From contig JANJTC010000004.1 in NCBI GenBank assembly GCA_024711325.1, positions 248,001 to 312,000 of the forward strand: a DNA stretch of 64,000 bases, in the 5' to 3' direction. This document shows, piece after piece, positions 49,746-58,426 of the stretch. The first letter of the stretch is position 1. Each line of letters begins with the position of its first letter. Origin of the DNA: Bacteriovoracaceae bacterium (GTDB lineage: Bacteria > Bdellovibrionota > Bacteriovoracia > Bacteriovoracales > Bacteriovoracaceae). A program made the position numbers and the translations under genes. A model generated the notes under the pieces. The model worked only from the letters and a program-made list of their open reading frames with translations, ran no database searches and was not told where the DNA came from.

Positions 49746-50626
49746 AACTTTTGCTGAAGGAAAAGTTCAATCCTTTCATTGACCATATCAGGGAAGTCCG
49801 CCTGAGGTACGTGAGATCCATCCTTCATAAAGTAAGTTTCGCTATGAGGAAGTAGACTTGCAAGAGTTCTTTGCAAGTGATTAGGGATAACATTGTCTTT
49901 ATGACCACCCATCACTAAGGATGGCATATTCATTCTTTCCAGACTGCCGGTGATATTTTGTCGAGTCATCTCATTAAATAGTTGAAAGAAAACATCGGCC
50001 CCTAATTGTCCTACTCGATTTAGGTAGATTTCAATGAACTCACGTGAAACTTTTGAACGGTTAAAGCCAGTGGTGTGAATAATTTCCCGGACTAGTGGAT
50101 TTACACCGCCGCTGGCCCAGATCTTTTTAAAGATCTCAGGATACTTTTCAAGACCCAATGCCGCGATAGGAGCAATGAATTCCATTAAATTGGTATCAAA
50201 CATAATATCTTTCACATTAATAAAAGTGCCAGATATGAGAATCATGCCTGAAACCAGCTCCGGAAAATCTTTGGCCAGCTGTAAACAGATGTTTACTCCC
50301 ATACTGTGACCTAGCATGACCGCTTTATCAATACCGACGAATGCACAAAGATCTGAGACATCTTTCGCCATTTGTGGAAAAGTTATCTTTTTAACATCAT
50401 GAGACCCAGTAGATTGAAAATGTCCGCGGTAATCATGGATTAAAATCTGATAACCTTTTCTATCGAAATATTCTGCCTGAAACTTCCAGTGATGATTACT
50501 GCATACGAGACCATAATTAAATACCAGAATTGGTTTACTATGATTTATGGTAGAGAAGTTTTTCGAAAAAAATATTTGTTCGTTATCACTAGTCTTAAAA
50601 AAGTTTGCATCACTGTTTTGAAACAT
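49742..50626 (-). CDS. Alpha/beta hydrolase
   Basis: 294 residues, no signal peptide. Typical alpha/beta hydrolase: oxyanion and HG region around PILVFNYGLVCSNHHWKFQA, nucleophile elbow GHSMGVN with the catalytic Ser, an acid residue in VMGGHKDNVIPNH and the catalytic His in DGSHVPQAD. The substrate cannot be deduced; lipase, esterase or dehalogenase-like activities are all possible. It follows the FHA gene by 3 bases on the same strand and its stop overlaps the RSH-like gene stop by 4 bases. Confidence 0.88.
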   Translation of the reverse strand: MFQNSDANFFKTSDNEQIFFSKNFSTINHSKPILVFNYGLVCSNHHWKFQAEYFDRKGYQILIHDYRGHFQSTGSHDVKKITFPQMAKDVSDLCAFVGIDKAVMLGHSMGVNICLQLAKDFPELVSGMILISGTFINVKDIMFDTNLMEFIAPIAALGLEKYPEIFKKIWASGGVNPLVREIIHTTGFNRSKVSREFIEIYLNRVGQLGADVFFQLFNEMTRQNITGSLERMNMPSLVMGGHKDNVIPNHLQRTLASLLPHSETYFMKDGSHVPQADFPDMVNERIELFLQQKF

Positions 50627-50629
50627 ATT

Positions 50630-51037
50630 TTACTTCATGAGTTGGGTTAGCCGTTCAATGACTGATAAACGGGGAGAATTATCTTCAATGAGTTTTGCCA
50701 GCTTTTGATTAAGAATGTTCTTCTTACTTACGCGAGCGGTTTCTTCATAACCGATGATTTTAAATACGGTCTTACCAATAGAAATTTGATCATTCATCTT
50801 AAGCTTTCTGATATTGGAGGCACGTTTTCCATTAATTAAAAAAAACTCCACATCTTTTTGAGGGTGGATCAGTAACTCATTCCCGATAACTTCCAGCATT
50901 ATGTGGGTAGGAAATAAATCAGGATCATCTATCCAGAGATCTCCCGAGCTTCTTCCCAGGTAAATTTGGTTTTGGAAGTACTTAAAAGGTGCGAGAGCGT
51001 TGCTATCAGGACTAGCTTGTATTTCGATATTAATCAT
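50630..51037 (-). CDS. FHA domain protein
   Basis: 135 residues, consisting almost entirely of a forkhead-associated domain that binds phosphothreonine. Seen: IYLGRSSGDLWIDDPDLFPT (GR at the start, Ser-Gly next) and HIMLEVIGNELLIHPQKDVE (the His of SxxH), then FLINGKRASNIRKLKMNDQI with the NG motif and an IGKTVFKIIG end. A helical C-terminal tail follows. FHA proteins partner Ser/Thr kinases, common in predatory and myxobacterial genomes. It lies between recG and the hydrolase. Confidence 0.87.
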   Translation of the reverse strand: MINIEIQASPDSNALAPFKYFQNQIYLGRSSGDLWIDDPDLFPTHIMLEVIGNELLIHPQKDVEFFLINGKRASNIRKLKMNDQISIGKTVFKIIGYEETARVSKKNILNQKLAKLIEDNSPRLSVIERLTQLMK

Positions 51038-51048
51038 GGGAGATCCTC

Positions 51049-53145
51049 TTAAATAGTATCGAGGATTTTCTGATCTTTTGCGAGTCTTTCAAAGTGGGGG
51101 GCCAAAAGCTCCGGGTGATTGATACCCAGCTGTTCTATATCAGCAACGACCCGCTCTAAAATGGCTGTGTGAGTAAGGAAATTGGCCAGTTTTTTAGTGG
51201 TGACTGTTCCTGATTGATCTACTCCGAATAAATCCCCTTCTCCTCTAAACTTTAAATCTTCTTCCGCAATGATAAAACCATCCAGATTCTTTTCTATGAC
51301 TTCCAGGCGCTGTTGAGCTTCCGGAGAAACTTCTTTATCCAGCACCAGGAAACAGAAACCAGGTTTCTCGCCTCGTCCTACACGACCACGCAATTGGTGA
51401 AGAGAAGAAAGTCCAAAACGTTCCGGATTATAGATGCTCATAATAGTGGCATTCGGCACATTTATACCGACCTCTATCACGCTAGTGGAAACCAGGATAT
51501 TTGTCTTTTTATTCCGGAAGTCCTGAACGGTTTTTTCTTTTTCTTCCGATTTCATCTGGCCATGCAACATATCGACTCTGAATCCGCGAAAAGTTTCCTG
51601 ATACTTAACCAGTGAGTCTTTTACATTCTGAAGATCCAGAGTTTCTGACTCTTCGATCGCCGGAAAGACAAAGTAGGCCTGCTCACCCAGGGCAAGGCGA
51701 GCTTTAACGAATTCAACATACTTAGAATAATTAACTTTTTCCGTGATCCGGGTCTTAATCCCTTTTCGCCCTGCTGGCATCATCTTAATAGATGAGATAT
51801 CGAGATCTCCATATTGGGCCAGGCTTAGAGTTCGTGGAATAGGAGTGGCCGTCATAATTAAACTATGTGTTCCTTCGCCCTTGGCCACCAAACGTAATCG
51901 TTGTTCAACTCCAAACTTATGCTGTTCATCGATAATGGCGAGTCCCAGTTTTTTAAAGACAACTGAATCCTGAAAAAGTGCGTGAGTACCGATCACAATT
52001 TCAGTCACCCCATCTGCGAGATTCTTGAGTATTGCTTTCTTTTCTTTGGCTTTAATTGAACCCAGTAATAGTTCAATGCTTAAAGCAGGATTTAGTTGCC
52101 GAAAAGATTCATAATGTTGAATTGCGAGAGCTTCCGTTGGGCACATTAATCCCACCTGATAACCACTTTTATTGGCCACCCTTGCTGCCAGGAAGGCCAC
52201 AATCGTTTTTCCACAGCCCACATCACCCTGAATCATTCTCATCATGGGGTGACCGGATTTAAAATCTTTCTGAATTTCTGAAAAAACTTTTAATTGATCA
52301 ACCGTTAGCTCAAAAGGCAGATGCTTAATAAGATCATTGATCTTTTTTTCCTCCAGGCCAATAACTGGAGCTGCCTTACGTTTGATAAATTTTCTTCGTG
52401 TCTGGATTTTTAACTGATCAATTAGGAATTCTTCATAGATTAATCTTTCTTCTGCCTCATCCTTTACTCTAGCATTAAATGAATCCACGGGAGTTTTACC
52501 GTGAATGACTTTGAAGGCTTCACCCAGACTGAGTTTCGAGTCATAACCTAACTCCGGAAGAGTCTGTGGAATATTATCCCAGAGGTTCTTAGGAATAAGT
52601 TCCAGGACTTTCTTTAAGTGATTTCCACTTATCTTATTAACGGTGGGATACTCAATGATATAAGCATTACTATTCACCTCAGGGTCAATAATCTGAGGAT
52701 TGATGATTTGTTTTTGGGCCTTAAATTCCTGAACCTGACCCAAGAAGGCCAGATGATCCAAAGCTTCAATTTGTTTTTTCTGATTAGGGTAAAGATTAAA
52801 CCAGCGAAGACTTAAGCTCTCTTGTGAAAGATCATCCTTTAAAACCACGTAACCATTATAAAGAAGGATGTTACCTTTTCCTCGCCGGCCGAAGGCCGGT
52901 TTAATTTCTGCATGAATGATTTTTCCGGATCCTTTAAAGAACTGATTCATAACAGCTTCACGAAAAGGCTGGAATGATGGCATTTTATGGATGCGTAAAG
53001 GCAGAATCCATAATAATTCTTGAAGGGTTTTAAGACCAGCTTCCGAGAGCTTTGTAATAGTTGGAGATGGCTTTTTACCAGCAGTCAGGTCTTCAAGCGG
53101 CGAATGCCAGCTGAGCTCAACCGTAGGTGATTTCTTGGACTTCAT
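51049..53145 (-). CDS. recG: RecG ATP-dependent DNA helicase
   Basis: Branch-migration helicase that regresses stalled forks. It has 698 residues: N-terminal wedge with an OB fold, helicase motif I GDVGCGKT, motif II DEQHKFGVEQR (DEQH as in RecG), TATPIPRTLSLAQYGDLD, motif V SVIEVGINVPNAT and motif VI QLRGRVGRGEKPGFC. Its start overlaps the end of greA by 29 bases, so the two genes are coupled on the minus strand. Confidence 0.96.
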   Translation of the reverse strand: MKSKKSPTVELSWHSPLEDLTAGKKPSPTITKLSEAGLKTLQELLWILPLRIHKMPSFQPFREAVMNQFFKGSGKIIHAEIKPAFGRRGKGNILLYNGYVVLKDDLSQESLSLRWFNLYPNQKKQIEALDHLAFLGQVQEFKAQKQIINPQIIDPEVNSNAYIIEYPTVNKISGNHLKKVLELIPKNLWDNIPQTLPELGYDSKLSLGEAFKVIHGKTPVDSFNARVKDEAEERLIYEEFLIDQLKIQTRRKFIKRKAAPVIGLEEKKINDLIKHLPFELTVDQLKVFSEIQKDFKSGHPMMRMIQGDVGCGKTIVAFLAARVANKSGYQVGLMCPTEALAIQHYESFRQLNPALSIELLLGSIKAKEKKAILKNLADGVTEIVIGTHALFQDSVVFKKLGLAIIDEQHKFGVEQRLRLVAKGEGTHSLIMTATPIPRTLSLAQYGDLDISSIKMMPAGRKGIKTRITEKVNYSKYVEFVKARLALGEQAYFVFPAIEESETLDLQNVKDSLVKYQETFRGFRVDMLHGQMKSEEKEKTVQDFRNKKTNILVSTSVIEVGINVPNATIMSIYNPERFGLSSLHQLRGRVGRGEKPGFCFLVLDKEVSPEAQQRLEVIEKNLDGFIIAEEDLKFRGEGDLFGVDQSGTVTTKKLANFLTHTAILERVVADIEQLGINHPELLAPHFERLAKDQKILDTI

Positions 53146-53590
53146 AGGTCAAATCGCCTTTAGGAGCTTTGACGATTACCTCATCTCCTACTTCTTTTCC
53201 AATCAATGCCTTTCCAAGCGGGGAGTTGTAAGAGATTTTCTTAGGATCCGTCATGGCCTCATCTTCGCCCACGATCTGGAAAGTGATGGTGACTTCTTTT
53301 TGATTATCAAAGATAGTAACGGTAGCTCCGAATACAATTTTTTCCATGCTGAGAGTTGAAACATTGATCACTCGAGCACGGGCAATTTTACTCTGCACAT
53401 CCAGGATTCTGCCTTCAATAATTGACTGACGCTCTTTAGCTGCATGGTATTCAGCATTCTCTTTAAGGTCACCAAGATCTCGGGCTTCTGAAATGGCCTG
53501 CTTGATTTCTTCGCGTTCAACCCGAACGAGATGATTGAGTTCTTCTTCAAGAAGTTTTCTACCAAACAATGTCATTGGACATTCACTCAT
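53117..53590 (-). CDS. greA: Transcript cleavage factor GreA
   Basis: Rescues backtracked RNA polymerase by stimulating cleavage. It has 157 residues: N-terminal coiled coil (LFGRKLLEEELNHLVRVERE, DLGDLKENAEYHAAKERQSI with the acidic tip DLKENAEY) and a C-terminal FKBP-like domain (LIGKEVGDEVIVKAPKGDLT). The tip residues are intact. The start is ATG 53590. It overlaps recG by 29 bases. Confidence 0.97.
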   Translation of the reverse strand: MSECPMTLFGRKLLEEELNHLVRVEREEIKQAISEARDLGDLKENAEYHAAKERQSIIEGRILDVQSKIARARVINVSTLSMEKIVFGATVTIFDNQKEVTITFQIVGEDEAMTDPKKISYNSPLGKALIGKEVGDEVIVKAPKGDLTYEVQEITYG

Positions 53591-53602
53591 AAAATTCCTT
53601 AA

Positions 53603-53893
53603 CTACTTCTTAAACAAGGCCTGGGCGCGGGCCAATGCATCTTGTTTTTCTTTATCTGGATTTGTTCCGGGAGAGCCTATCTTAAAATAATCACAAAAGT
53701 TAGCTTTCTCTTTGTCCTGAACCCGATCGGCCGAGGATTCACGACATTCGTTATAGGCCTTTGGATCATAAAAAACACACATTTTGCAGCATCGAATATC
53801 GGACATACAGCTGGAGCAAGTATCCCGACGACCCACCATTATTTTATATGTATCCGAGAGCGGTTTTCCGCATTTATAACAGGTAAGTGACAA
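53603..53893 (-). CDS. Small double zinc-ribbon protein (TTG start)
   Basis: About 96 residues from a TTG at 53893, chosen because AGGAG (53901-53905) sits 7 bases upstream and the previous gene ends 1 base away (stop 53895-53897). The upstream ATG at 53914 would lie inside the neighbour and lacks a Shine-Dalgarno. Cysteines: C5-x2-C8 and C26-x2-C29 form one zinc site; C35, C36, C39 and C50 with a later Cys may form another. A short charged tail follows. Zinc binding is inferred; the partner could be RNA, DNA or protein. Confidence 0.7.
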   Translation of the reverse strand: MSLTCYKCGKPLSDTYKIMVGRRDTCSSCMSDIRCCKMCVFYDPKAYNECRESSADRVQDKEKANFCDYFKIGSPGTNPDKEKQDALARAQALFKK

Positions 53894-53894
53894 A

Positions 53895-54401
53895 TTAGAA
53901 CTCCTGGCCCACACCTATGCCCAGACCAAAACCACTACTGGGGTCTGTTGGGGCAAAAAAGATTTTGGGAGTATTTCGCTTATTGTACTCCTCAACCGAC
54001 TTTTGAAGTAAATACTCGTTATTGTATTGGTTGGTTTTAGAGATTAAGTAGCTTACCGCAATCATGGTTGCCCCGCCAAATAAAAGTATATTTCGACTGG
54101 TGATTCCTTCCTCTTTACCGTCAGATGTTCTTAGAAAGCTCCCTAATAACATCGCTGTGCCCAAAGTACTAAGAGCTGCGCTTTTCCAGGTAGGCCGATT
54201 ATTCTCCTGGTATTCATCCAGTAGATCCTTAGCAACAGCATCTTTTTCTAAGTAGTAGCGAAGTCCTTCGCCCCGATTTTTACTGCTCACATCAACCAGA
54301 ACTTCCTGGTAATTAATGGTTGCCACCCGGCTGCAAGTCTCTTGTGACCAGGCAGCGGTTTGCATCAGGAATAAAAAAATTAAAACAGTCAGTTTTAACA
54401 T
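53895..54401 (-). CDS. Small membrane protein, unknown
   Basis: 168 residues. N-terminal signal peptide (LKLTVLIFLFLMQTAAWSQE), a polar domain with YYLEKDAVAKDLLDEYQENN, then two membrane segments (SAALSTLGTAMLLGSFLRT and ILLFGGATMIAVSYLIS) and a C-terminal Gly-rich stretch (SSGFGLGIGVGQEF). No family recognised. It overlaps or abuts the zinc-ribbon gene, so a shared transcript is likely. It is possibly an envelope protein with a small beta domain. Confidence 0.6.
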   Translation of the reverse strand: MLKLTVLIFLFLMQTAAWSQETCSRVATINYQEVLVDVSSKNRGEGLRYYLEKDAVAKDLLDEYQENNRPTWKSAALSTLGTAMLLGSFLRTSDGKEEGITSRNILLFGGATMIAVSYLISKTNQYNNEYLLQKSVEEYNKRNTPKIFFAPTDPSSGFGLGIGVGQEF

Positions 54402-54486
54402 AGAGGTAAATACTTCTCTCGTGCTCTAAGCATTGGTACTCTCGGCATTTTAACTTACCATAAAATAAAAAGCGACCTTGTAATTT

Positions 54487-56199
54487 ATGGACATAATAAA
54501 GACTGGCATAGGTATTTCTAAAACTATCAAAAATGTTTCACGTTTTCGTGAAATTCTCACTGTGCTTAGTCGTCATGGTTTTTCCGAGCTAATTGTTAAG
54601 TCAGGGTTAGATAAACTGATTCCGGGATTTGTTTTGCCGGCGAGGGTCTCCCAACTAAAGAATGAAGCTTTATCAAGTGAAGAATGGTGGCAAATCTTTG
54701 GGACCCAGCTGCGGCTGAGTTTTGAAGAACTTGGTCCCAGTTTTATCAAAGTTGGTCAATTGATGGCCACTCGTGAAGATATCCTGGAACCTTCTATGAT
54801 CCGGGAATTAAAACTTTTACAAAATAAGGTGAAGGGCATTCCCTTTGAGGCGGCCAGAGCAGTTATTGAAGACAATCTTGGAAAAAAATTAGAGGATGTT
54901 TTTTTATCTGTTGATCCAGTTGCCATTGGCACAGCATCGATTGGTGTGGTCTATCAGGCCCAACTTCATAGCGGGCAGAAAGTGGTGGTGAAAGTCAGAC
55001 GACCCAATATTGCCCGTACCATCTTAACTGATTTTGAAATTCTGCTCTTTATTGTTGATAAGCTCGAGAAGGTTTCCAGCGAAATTAAATTCCTCGGCAT
55101 GTCTAAGATGATTTCCGACTTTTTCAAGAGTACTCAAACCGAACTAAATTTCATGATTGAGGCGCAAAACTGTGAACGCCTCAGGAAGAACCTTGAGGTC
55201 ATTGATAAAGATGGTTATCTGGTGGTGCCTAAAGTGTTTAAGGAATACACCACTCAGGAAGTTTTGGTGCTGGAATTTTTAGATGGCCGGCCTTTCAATG
55301 AATTTCACTCCATGCAAGAGCTTGGACTGGATATGGTGGAAAAACTCGAAAAGAGTATTCAACTTTTTACCCACACTCTGCTGGCAGATGGATTTTTTCA
55401 TGCTGATCTTCATGGTGGAAATTTCTTTGTGCTTAAAGACCGGCGAATAGGCATTATTGATTTTGGTCTGATGGGAACTTTAAGTAAAAAAAACCGCGCC
55501 AACCTCATATCAATTCTTTACGCTGTCATTACTTATAACTTTGATAACTTGGTCTATGAGTTTCTGGATGTCGCTGAGTATGAGTCAGTCCCTGATCATG
55601 AGGAACTGATTCGGGATATTAAAGATGCGATCTCACCCTATATTGGATTGAGTATCAAAGAAACTAATATGACTGAATTAGTACGAAACCTGATTCGTAC
55701 TTTAAGTAAGCATGAGTTGTACCTGCCGCGGGAATGGTTCATCATTTTTCGCGCTCTCATGACCTTGGATGGAGTAGGTAAATCCATAGGAATGGACTTA
55801 AATATTTTTCAGGTGTTGGAAAAAGATCTTCCCGGTTTGGTCAATGAATTACTGTCTAAGGATAATGCTCAGGAAGAGCTGATGTGGGTGGCCAAAGATG
55901 TTATCAGCTCGCTTCGCATTGTGCCCAAGCATCTTAAATGGTTTTTAAAAGAGAGTTCCAAGAATAATTATTCAGCTGAAATTAGAATACGAGATCTGGA
56001 TCGCCTTTCCAGGGGGATTAATCGTTCTTTTTATACCCTGGGTCTCTCGCTCATGGCCTGTGTCTTCATTCTTTGTGGTTCTTTATTTGTCCGCAATATC
56101 GAAATTGTAAAACTATCCGATATACCGGTCATCAGCTGGGTATTCTGGGGTATTGCCACCTATATGATGGGGCGAGTGGCCTTACTTAGAAAGTACTAA
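54487..56199 (+). CDS. ABC1/AarF (UbiB-like) atypical kinase
   Basis: Protein-kinase-like ATPase of the ABC1/UbiB family, linked to ubiquinone synthesis or to lipid handling at membranes. It has 570 residues. Family motifs: KVGQLMATREDILEP (KxGQ), PVAIGTASIGVVYQAQLHSG (the Ala-rich nucleotide loop and following strand), KVRRPN, FFHADLHGGNFFVL (catalytic loop) and IGIIDFGLMGTLS (DFG). Two C-terminal membrane helices (LGLSLMACVFILCGSLFV and IPVISWVFWGIATYMMG) end the protein. Not next to ubi genes. No Shine-Dalgarno is evident, and the stop overlaps the convergent GNAT gene by 4 bases. Confidence 0.9.
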   Translation: MDIIKTGIGISKTIKNVSRFREILTVLSRHGFSELIVKSGLDKLIPGFVLPARVSQLKNEALSSEEWWQIFGTQLRLSFEELGPSFIKVGQLMATREDILEPSMIRELKLLQNKVKGIPFEAARAVIEDNLGKKLEDVFLSVDPVAIGTASIGVVYQAQLHSGQKVVVKVRRPNIARTILTDFEILLFIVDKLEKVSSEIKFLGMSKMISDFFKSTQTELNFMIEAQNCERLRKNLEVIDKDGYLVVPKVFKEYTTQEVLVLEFLDGRPFNEFHSMQELGLDMVEKLEKSIQLFTHTLLADGFFHADLHGGNFFVLKDRRIGIIDFGLMGTLSKKNRANLISILYAVITYNFDNLVYEFLDVAEYESVPDHEELIRDIKDAISPYIGLSIKETNMTELVRNLIRTLSKHELYLPREWFIIFRALMTLDGVGKSIGMDLNIFQVLEKDLPGLVNELLSKDNAQEELMWVAKDVISSLRIVPKHLKWFLKESSKNNYSAEIRIRDLDRLSRGINRSFYTLGLSLMACVFILCGSLFVRNIEIVKLSDIPVISWVFWGIATYMMGRVALLRKY

Positions 56200-57218
56200 A
56201 TACTATCCAGTCCACTTAGAAATATCGGTGTTAACTCCAATTCTTCAAATGTACCCGGCCCAAAAATCCCTCTTAGAAAATCCGGCAGATCAAGTGCTTG
56301 AAGCTCATCATTAAAATCGAAATACACTTCCTGCTTCATCAAATTAATATTTCGAATGGAAATCTTATCTTTGGTGTAGTCGCGGATAAAATCGGTAAAT
56401 AGTTTCAAATCTCCGGTTCCCATAAAAAATTGGTATTGCAGCTTCTCGGTTGGCATGAGCTCTTTACCCATCCAAACCTTGCCATGAGTACCAATCTCTT
56501 CAATAAATTGGTTTAAAGGGATGTTAGAGCCATATTCATAAATGATCCCAGGAAGATCCTGGCCCTTGTTGATGAAGTAATAATCACCAATTTGAGTGCT
56601 GGTACGATTTAAAAAGAGATCAGCACTGGTGATCTTTTCAATTTGTTCCCAATCTTCTTTGGTTCGATCAAGAGTGAGGTACTCTTTGGCAAAAGAGCTC
56701 GCATATAACTCTTGGATTTGTTTTTTCTCCTCTTGAGAAAGGGCCTGGTACTTGGTTTTCTCCAAGAGGGGGTCCGGCAAACCACCATTAAATTCATATT
56801 GGGTTCCGCAGAGATGAAATCCAAACTTATTATAAAGTTTTTCCAGGTCACTCCAGAGGAGAAAGAAAGTTGTCTCTGCTCTTTTCTCGGCTAAAACATC
56901 ATTGAATAATGTTTGAAAATGACCTTCTCCTCTCTTGGATTCGTCAACAGCGATGCCTCCCAGGAGAGTGATGGGGTATTTTCTTTCATTCACAGTGAGT
57001 GTTTTTTCTTTTGCTCCAATGTGAGCGAGAACATTTTCATTTTCATCGATCAAAATAAAACAATTGTGATGATTTGAGATATCGATCAGAGGAGCGAAAT
57101 CGACTTGAAAGCTATTGGGGGACTTATACTCAAAAGATTTTTCGATTAATTTGAGAGTTTTCTCAAAAAGTTCAGGTTTATCTCTTAAGGTTTTTATCTG
57201 AGGGAAAATTTTGCCCAT
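56196..57218 (-). CDS. GNAT-family acetyltransferase, two-part
   Basis: 340 residues. The N-terminal half shows a GNAT fold: a lead-in FILIDENENVLAHIGAKEKT, the acetyl-CoA-binding strand and loop GGIAVDESKRGEGHFQTLFN (an unusual R/Q-x-x-G-x-G/A version), then the end of the fold TFFLLWSDLEKLYNKFGFHL. The C-terminal half (about residues 175-340) is a second alpha-beta region typical of large GNATs of the Eis or N-myristoyl type. Substrate unknown. Stop overlaps the ABC1 kinase gene stop by 4 bases. It faces the flagellin promoter region. Confidence 0.82.
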   Translation of the reverse strand: MGKIFPQIKTLRDKPELFEKTLKLIEKSFEYKSPNSFQVDFAPLIDISNHHNCFILIDENENVLAHIGAKEKTLTVNERKYPITLLGGIAVDESKRGEGHFQTLFNDVLAEKRAETTFFLLWSDLEKLYNKFGFHLCGTQYEFNGGLPDPLLEKTKYQALSQEEKKQIQELYASSFAKEYLTLDRTKEDWEQIEKITSADLFLNRTSTQIGDYYFINKGQDLPGIIYEYGSNIPLNQFIEEIGTHGKVWMGKELMPTEKLQYQFFMGTGDLKLFTDFIRDYTKDKISIRNINLMKQEVYFDFNDELQALDLPDFLRGIFGPGTFEELELTPIFLSGLDSI

Positions 57219-57289
57219 ATGTAAATCTCCATAATTTCAATAATTTGAACCTACTTTGGAAGGATTGTCGAATTTTTTTACATTTAAAC

Positions 57290-57316
57290 TCAAGTCTTTT
57301 GATGCATTGTCGAAAA
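57290..57316 (+). promoter_or_regulatory. Candidate sigma28 (FliA) promoter of flagellin 1
   Basis: TCAAGTCT (57290-57297), an 11-base spacer, then GTCGAAAA (57309-57316), compared with the FliA consensus TAAAGTTT-N11-GCCGATAA. The spacer length is exact and the -10 has CGA-AA in place. The distance to the ATG is 79 bases. It is the natural site for late flagellar control. Confidence 0.6.
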
Positions 57317-57395
57317 GTTATGCATGACGGCCAGCAAGGTCTTCATCACTCCTCTCACGGATTGAGAACGAGTGAAACCCAATCAAGGAGGATTT

Positions 57396-58244
57396 ATGGG
57401 TTTGCGAATTAACACTAACGTTTCATCGCTAAATGCGCAGAGAAACTTAGGTCAAACACGTGGCGCTCAACAGAAAGTGTTAGAGCAATTGTCATCTGGT
57501 AGCCGTATCAACCGCGCCGGAGACGATGCAGCAGGTCTCGCTATTTCAGAAAATTTAAAAGCACAAATTAGAGGTCTTGGTCAGGCGGAAAGAAACGCCC
57601 AAGACGGTGTCTCTTTAGTGCAGATCGCTGAAGGTGCTTTAGCTGAAGTCGGAAACATCATGATTCGTCTTCGGGAACTAGCAGTGCAAGCAGCTTCTGA
57701 TACTATCGGGCCAACAGAAAGAAAATTCCTTAACGTGGAATTTGAACAGTTAACTTCAGAAGTTGACCGTATCGCAAACTCTACTGAGTTTAACCGCGTT
57801 CCTCTTCTTAACGGTACTGGATCAGTCTTCGACATCCAGATCGGTACAAGAAATGATCCTATGTCTGACCGTTTGACGTTCGATGCTTCATCAGCAGACG
57901 TTAACGTTGCAGCTCTTGGTCTTAACTTAGCTTCTGTTTCTGACAAAATTTCAGCTCAGAACTCACTAGCAGCGATTGACCAGGCCATTCAGAACGTTTC
58001 TGGTATCCGAGCTGACTTCGGTGCTCTTCAGAACCGACTTCAGTCGACCATTAACAACATTCAGATCAGTAATGAAAACTTGTCAGCAGCTAACTCACGT
58101 ATTCGTGACACTGACATTGCAGCCGCTACTTCTGAAATGACTAGAACGAATATCTTGATGCAAGCAGGTACTTCAGTATTGGCCCAGGCGAACCAGTCTA
58201 CGACTAACGCTCTCAGCCTTATTAATGCCGCTTCTCAGGGATAA
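57396..58244 (+). CDS. fliC: Flagellin 1
   Basis: Structural protein of the flagellar filament. From ATG 57396 it has 282 residues with an AAGGAGG Shine-Dalgarno 5 bases upstream (the GTG at 57372 is discounted). N-terminal D0/D1 MGLRINTNVSSLNAQRNLGQ, SSGSRINRAGDDAAGLAISE, TLR-activating-like region LKAQIRGLGQAERNAQDG, and C-terminal D1/D0 ANSRIRDTDIAAATSEMTRT ... LSLINAASQG. The D2/D3 domain is almost absent, giving a compact flagellin as in many alpha- and delta-type bacteria. It is followed by a second flagellin, and several paralogues per genome are usual in Bdellovibrio. Confidence 0.97.
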   Translation: MGLRINTNVSSLNAQRNLGQTRGAQQKVLEQLSSGSRINRAGDDAAGLAISENLKAQIRGLGQAERNAQDGVSLVQIAEGALAEVGNIMIRLRELAVQAASDTIGPTERKFLNVEFEQLTSEVDRIANSTEFNRVPLLNGTGSVFDIQIGTRNDPMSDRLTFDASSADVNVAALGLNLASVSDKISAQNSLAAIDQAIQNVSGIRADFGALQNRLQSTINNIQISNENLSAANSRIRDTDIAAATSEMTRTNILMQAGTSVLAQANQSTTNALSLINAASQG

Positions 58245-58257
58245 TTGGATCCCTGAG
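58234..58257 (+). other. 3' hairpin overlapping the flagellin 1 stop codon
   Basis: CTCAGGGA (58234-58241) / TCCCTGAG (58250-58257) with an 8-base loop that contains most of the stop codon (TAA at 58242-58244). No U-tract follows, so it is not a typical terminator. It may protect the mRNA end or mark a processing site between the two flagellin genes. Confidence 0.5.
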
Positions 58258-58367
58258 GCTTAGGCCTTAAGACTTACTGATGTAAAACGAATCCTGCAAA
58301 ACTTGTAGTGGGTGTACTAACAAGATAGTGGATAAGTTAGTTTATTAAAAATTAACAACAACACAAT

Positions 58368-58400
58368 GTGAACATGAAGTTCACAAACGAACATGGAGGT
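58368..58400 (+). promoter_or_regulatory. Two adjacent GAAC...GTTC inverted repeats before flagellin 2
   Basis: GTGAAC-ATGAA-GTTCAC (58368-58384) is followed by GAAC-ATGGAG-GTTC (58389-58401). Both share GAAC and GTTC half-sites and a 5-6 base centre. The second overlaps the GGAGG site at 58395-58399 in front of the upstream mini-ORF. They could be operators for a dimeric regulator or two stem-loops. Confidence 0.4.
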
Positions 58401-58405
58401 TCAGA

Positions 58406-58423
58406 ATGCTAACAGGAGATTAA
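58406..58423 (+). CDS. Upstream mini-ORF of flagellin 2 (M-L-T-G-D)
   Basis: A five-codon open reading frame ATG-CTA-ACA-GGA-GAT-TAA with its own Shine-Dalgarno GGAGG (58395-58399), 6 bases from its ATG. Its stop lies 3 bases before the flagellin 2 ATG at 58427, and the flagellin Shine-Dalgarno AGGAG (58414-58418) is inside it. Translation of the mini-ORF would therefore control access to the flagellin ribosome binding site. It is below the size of normal gene calls, and chance cannot be excluded. Confidence 0.4.
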   Translation: MLTGD

Positions 58424-58426
58424 ATT

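Noticed and set aside
57372..57395. GTG start for flagellin 1
   Set aside because: It would add residues not found in flagellins and place the AAGGAGG ribosome site within the coding region; ATG 57396 is right.
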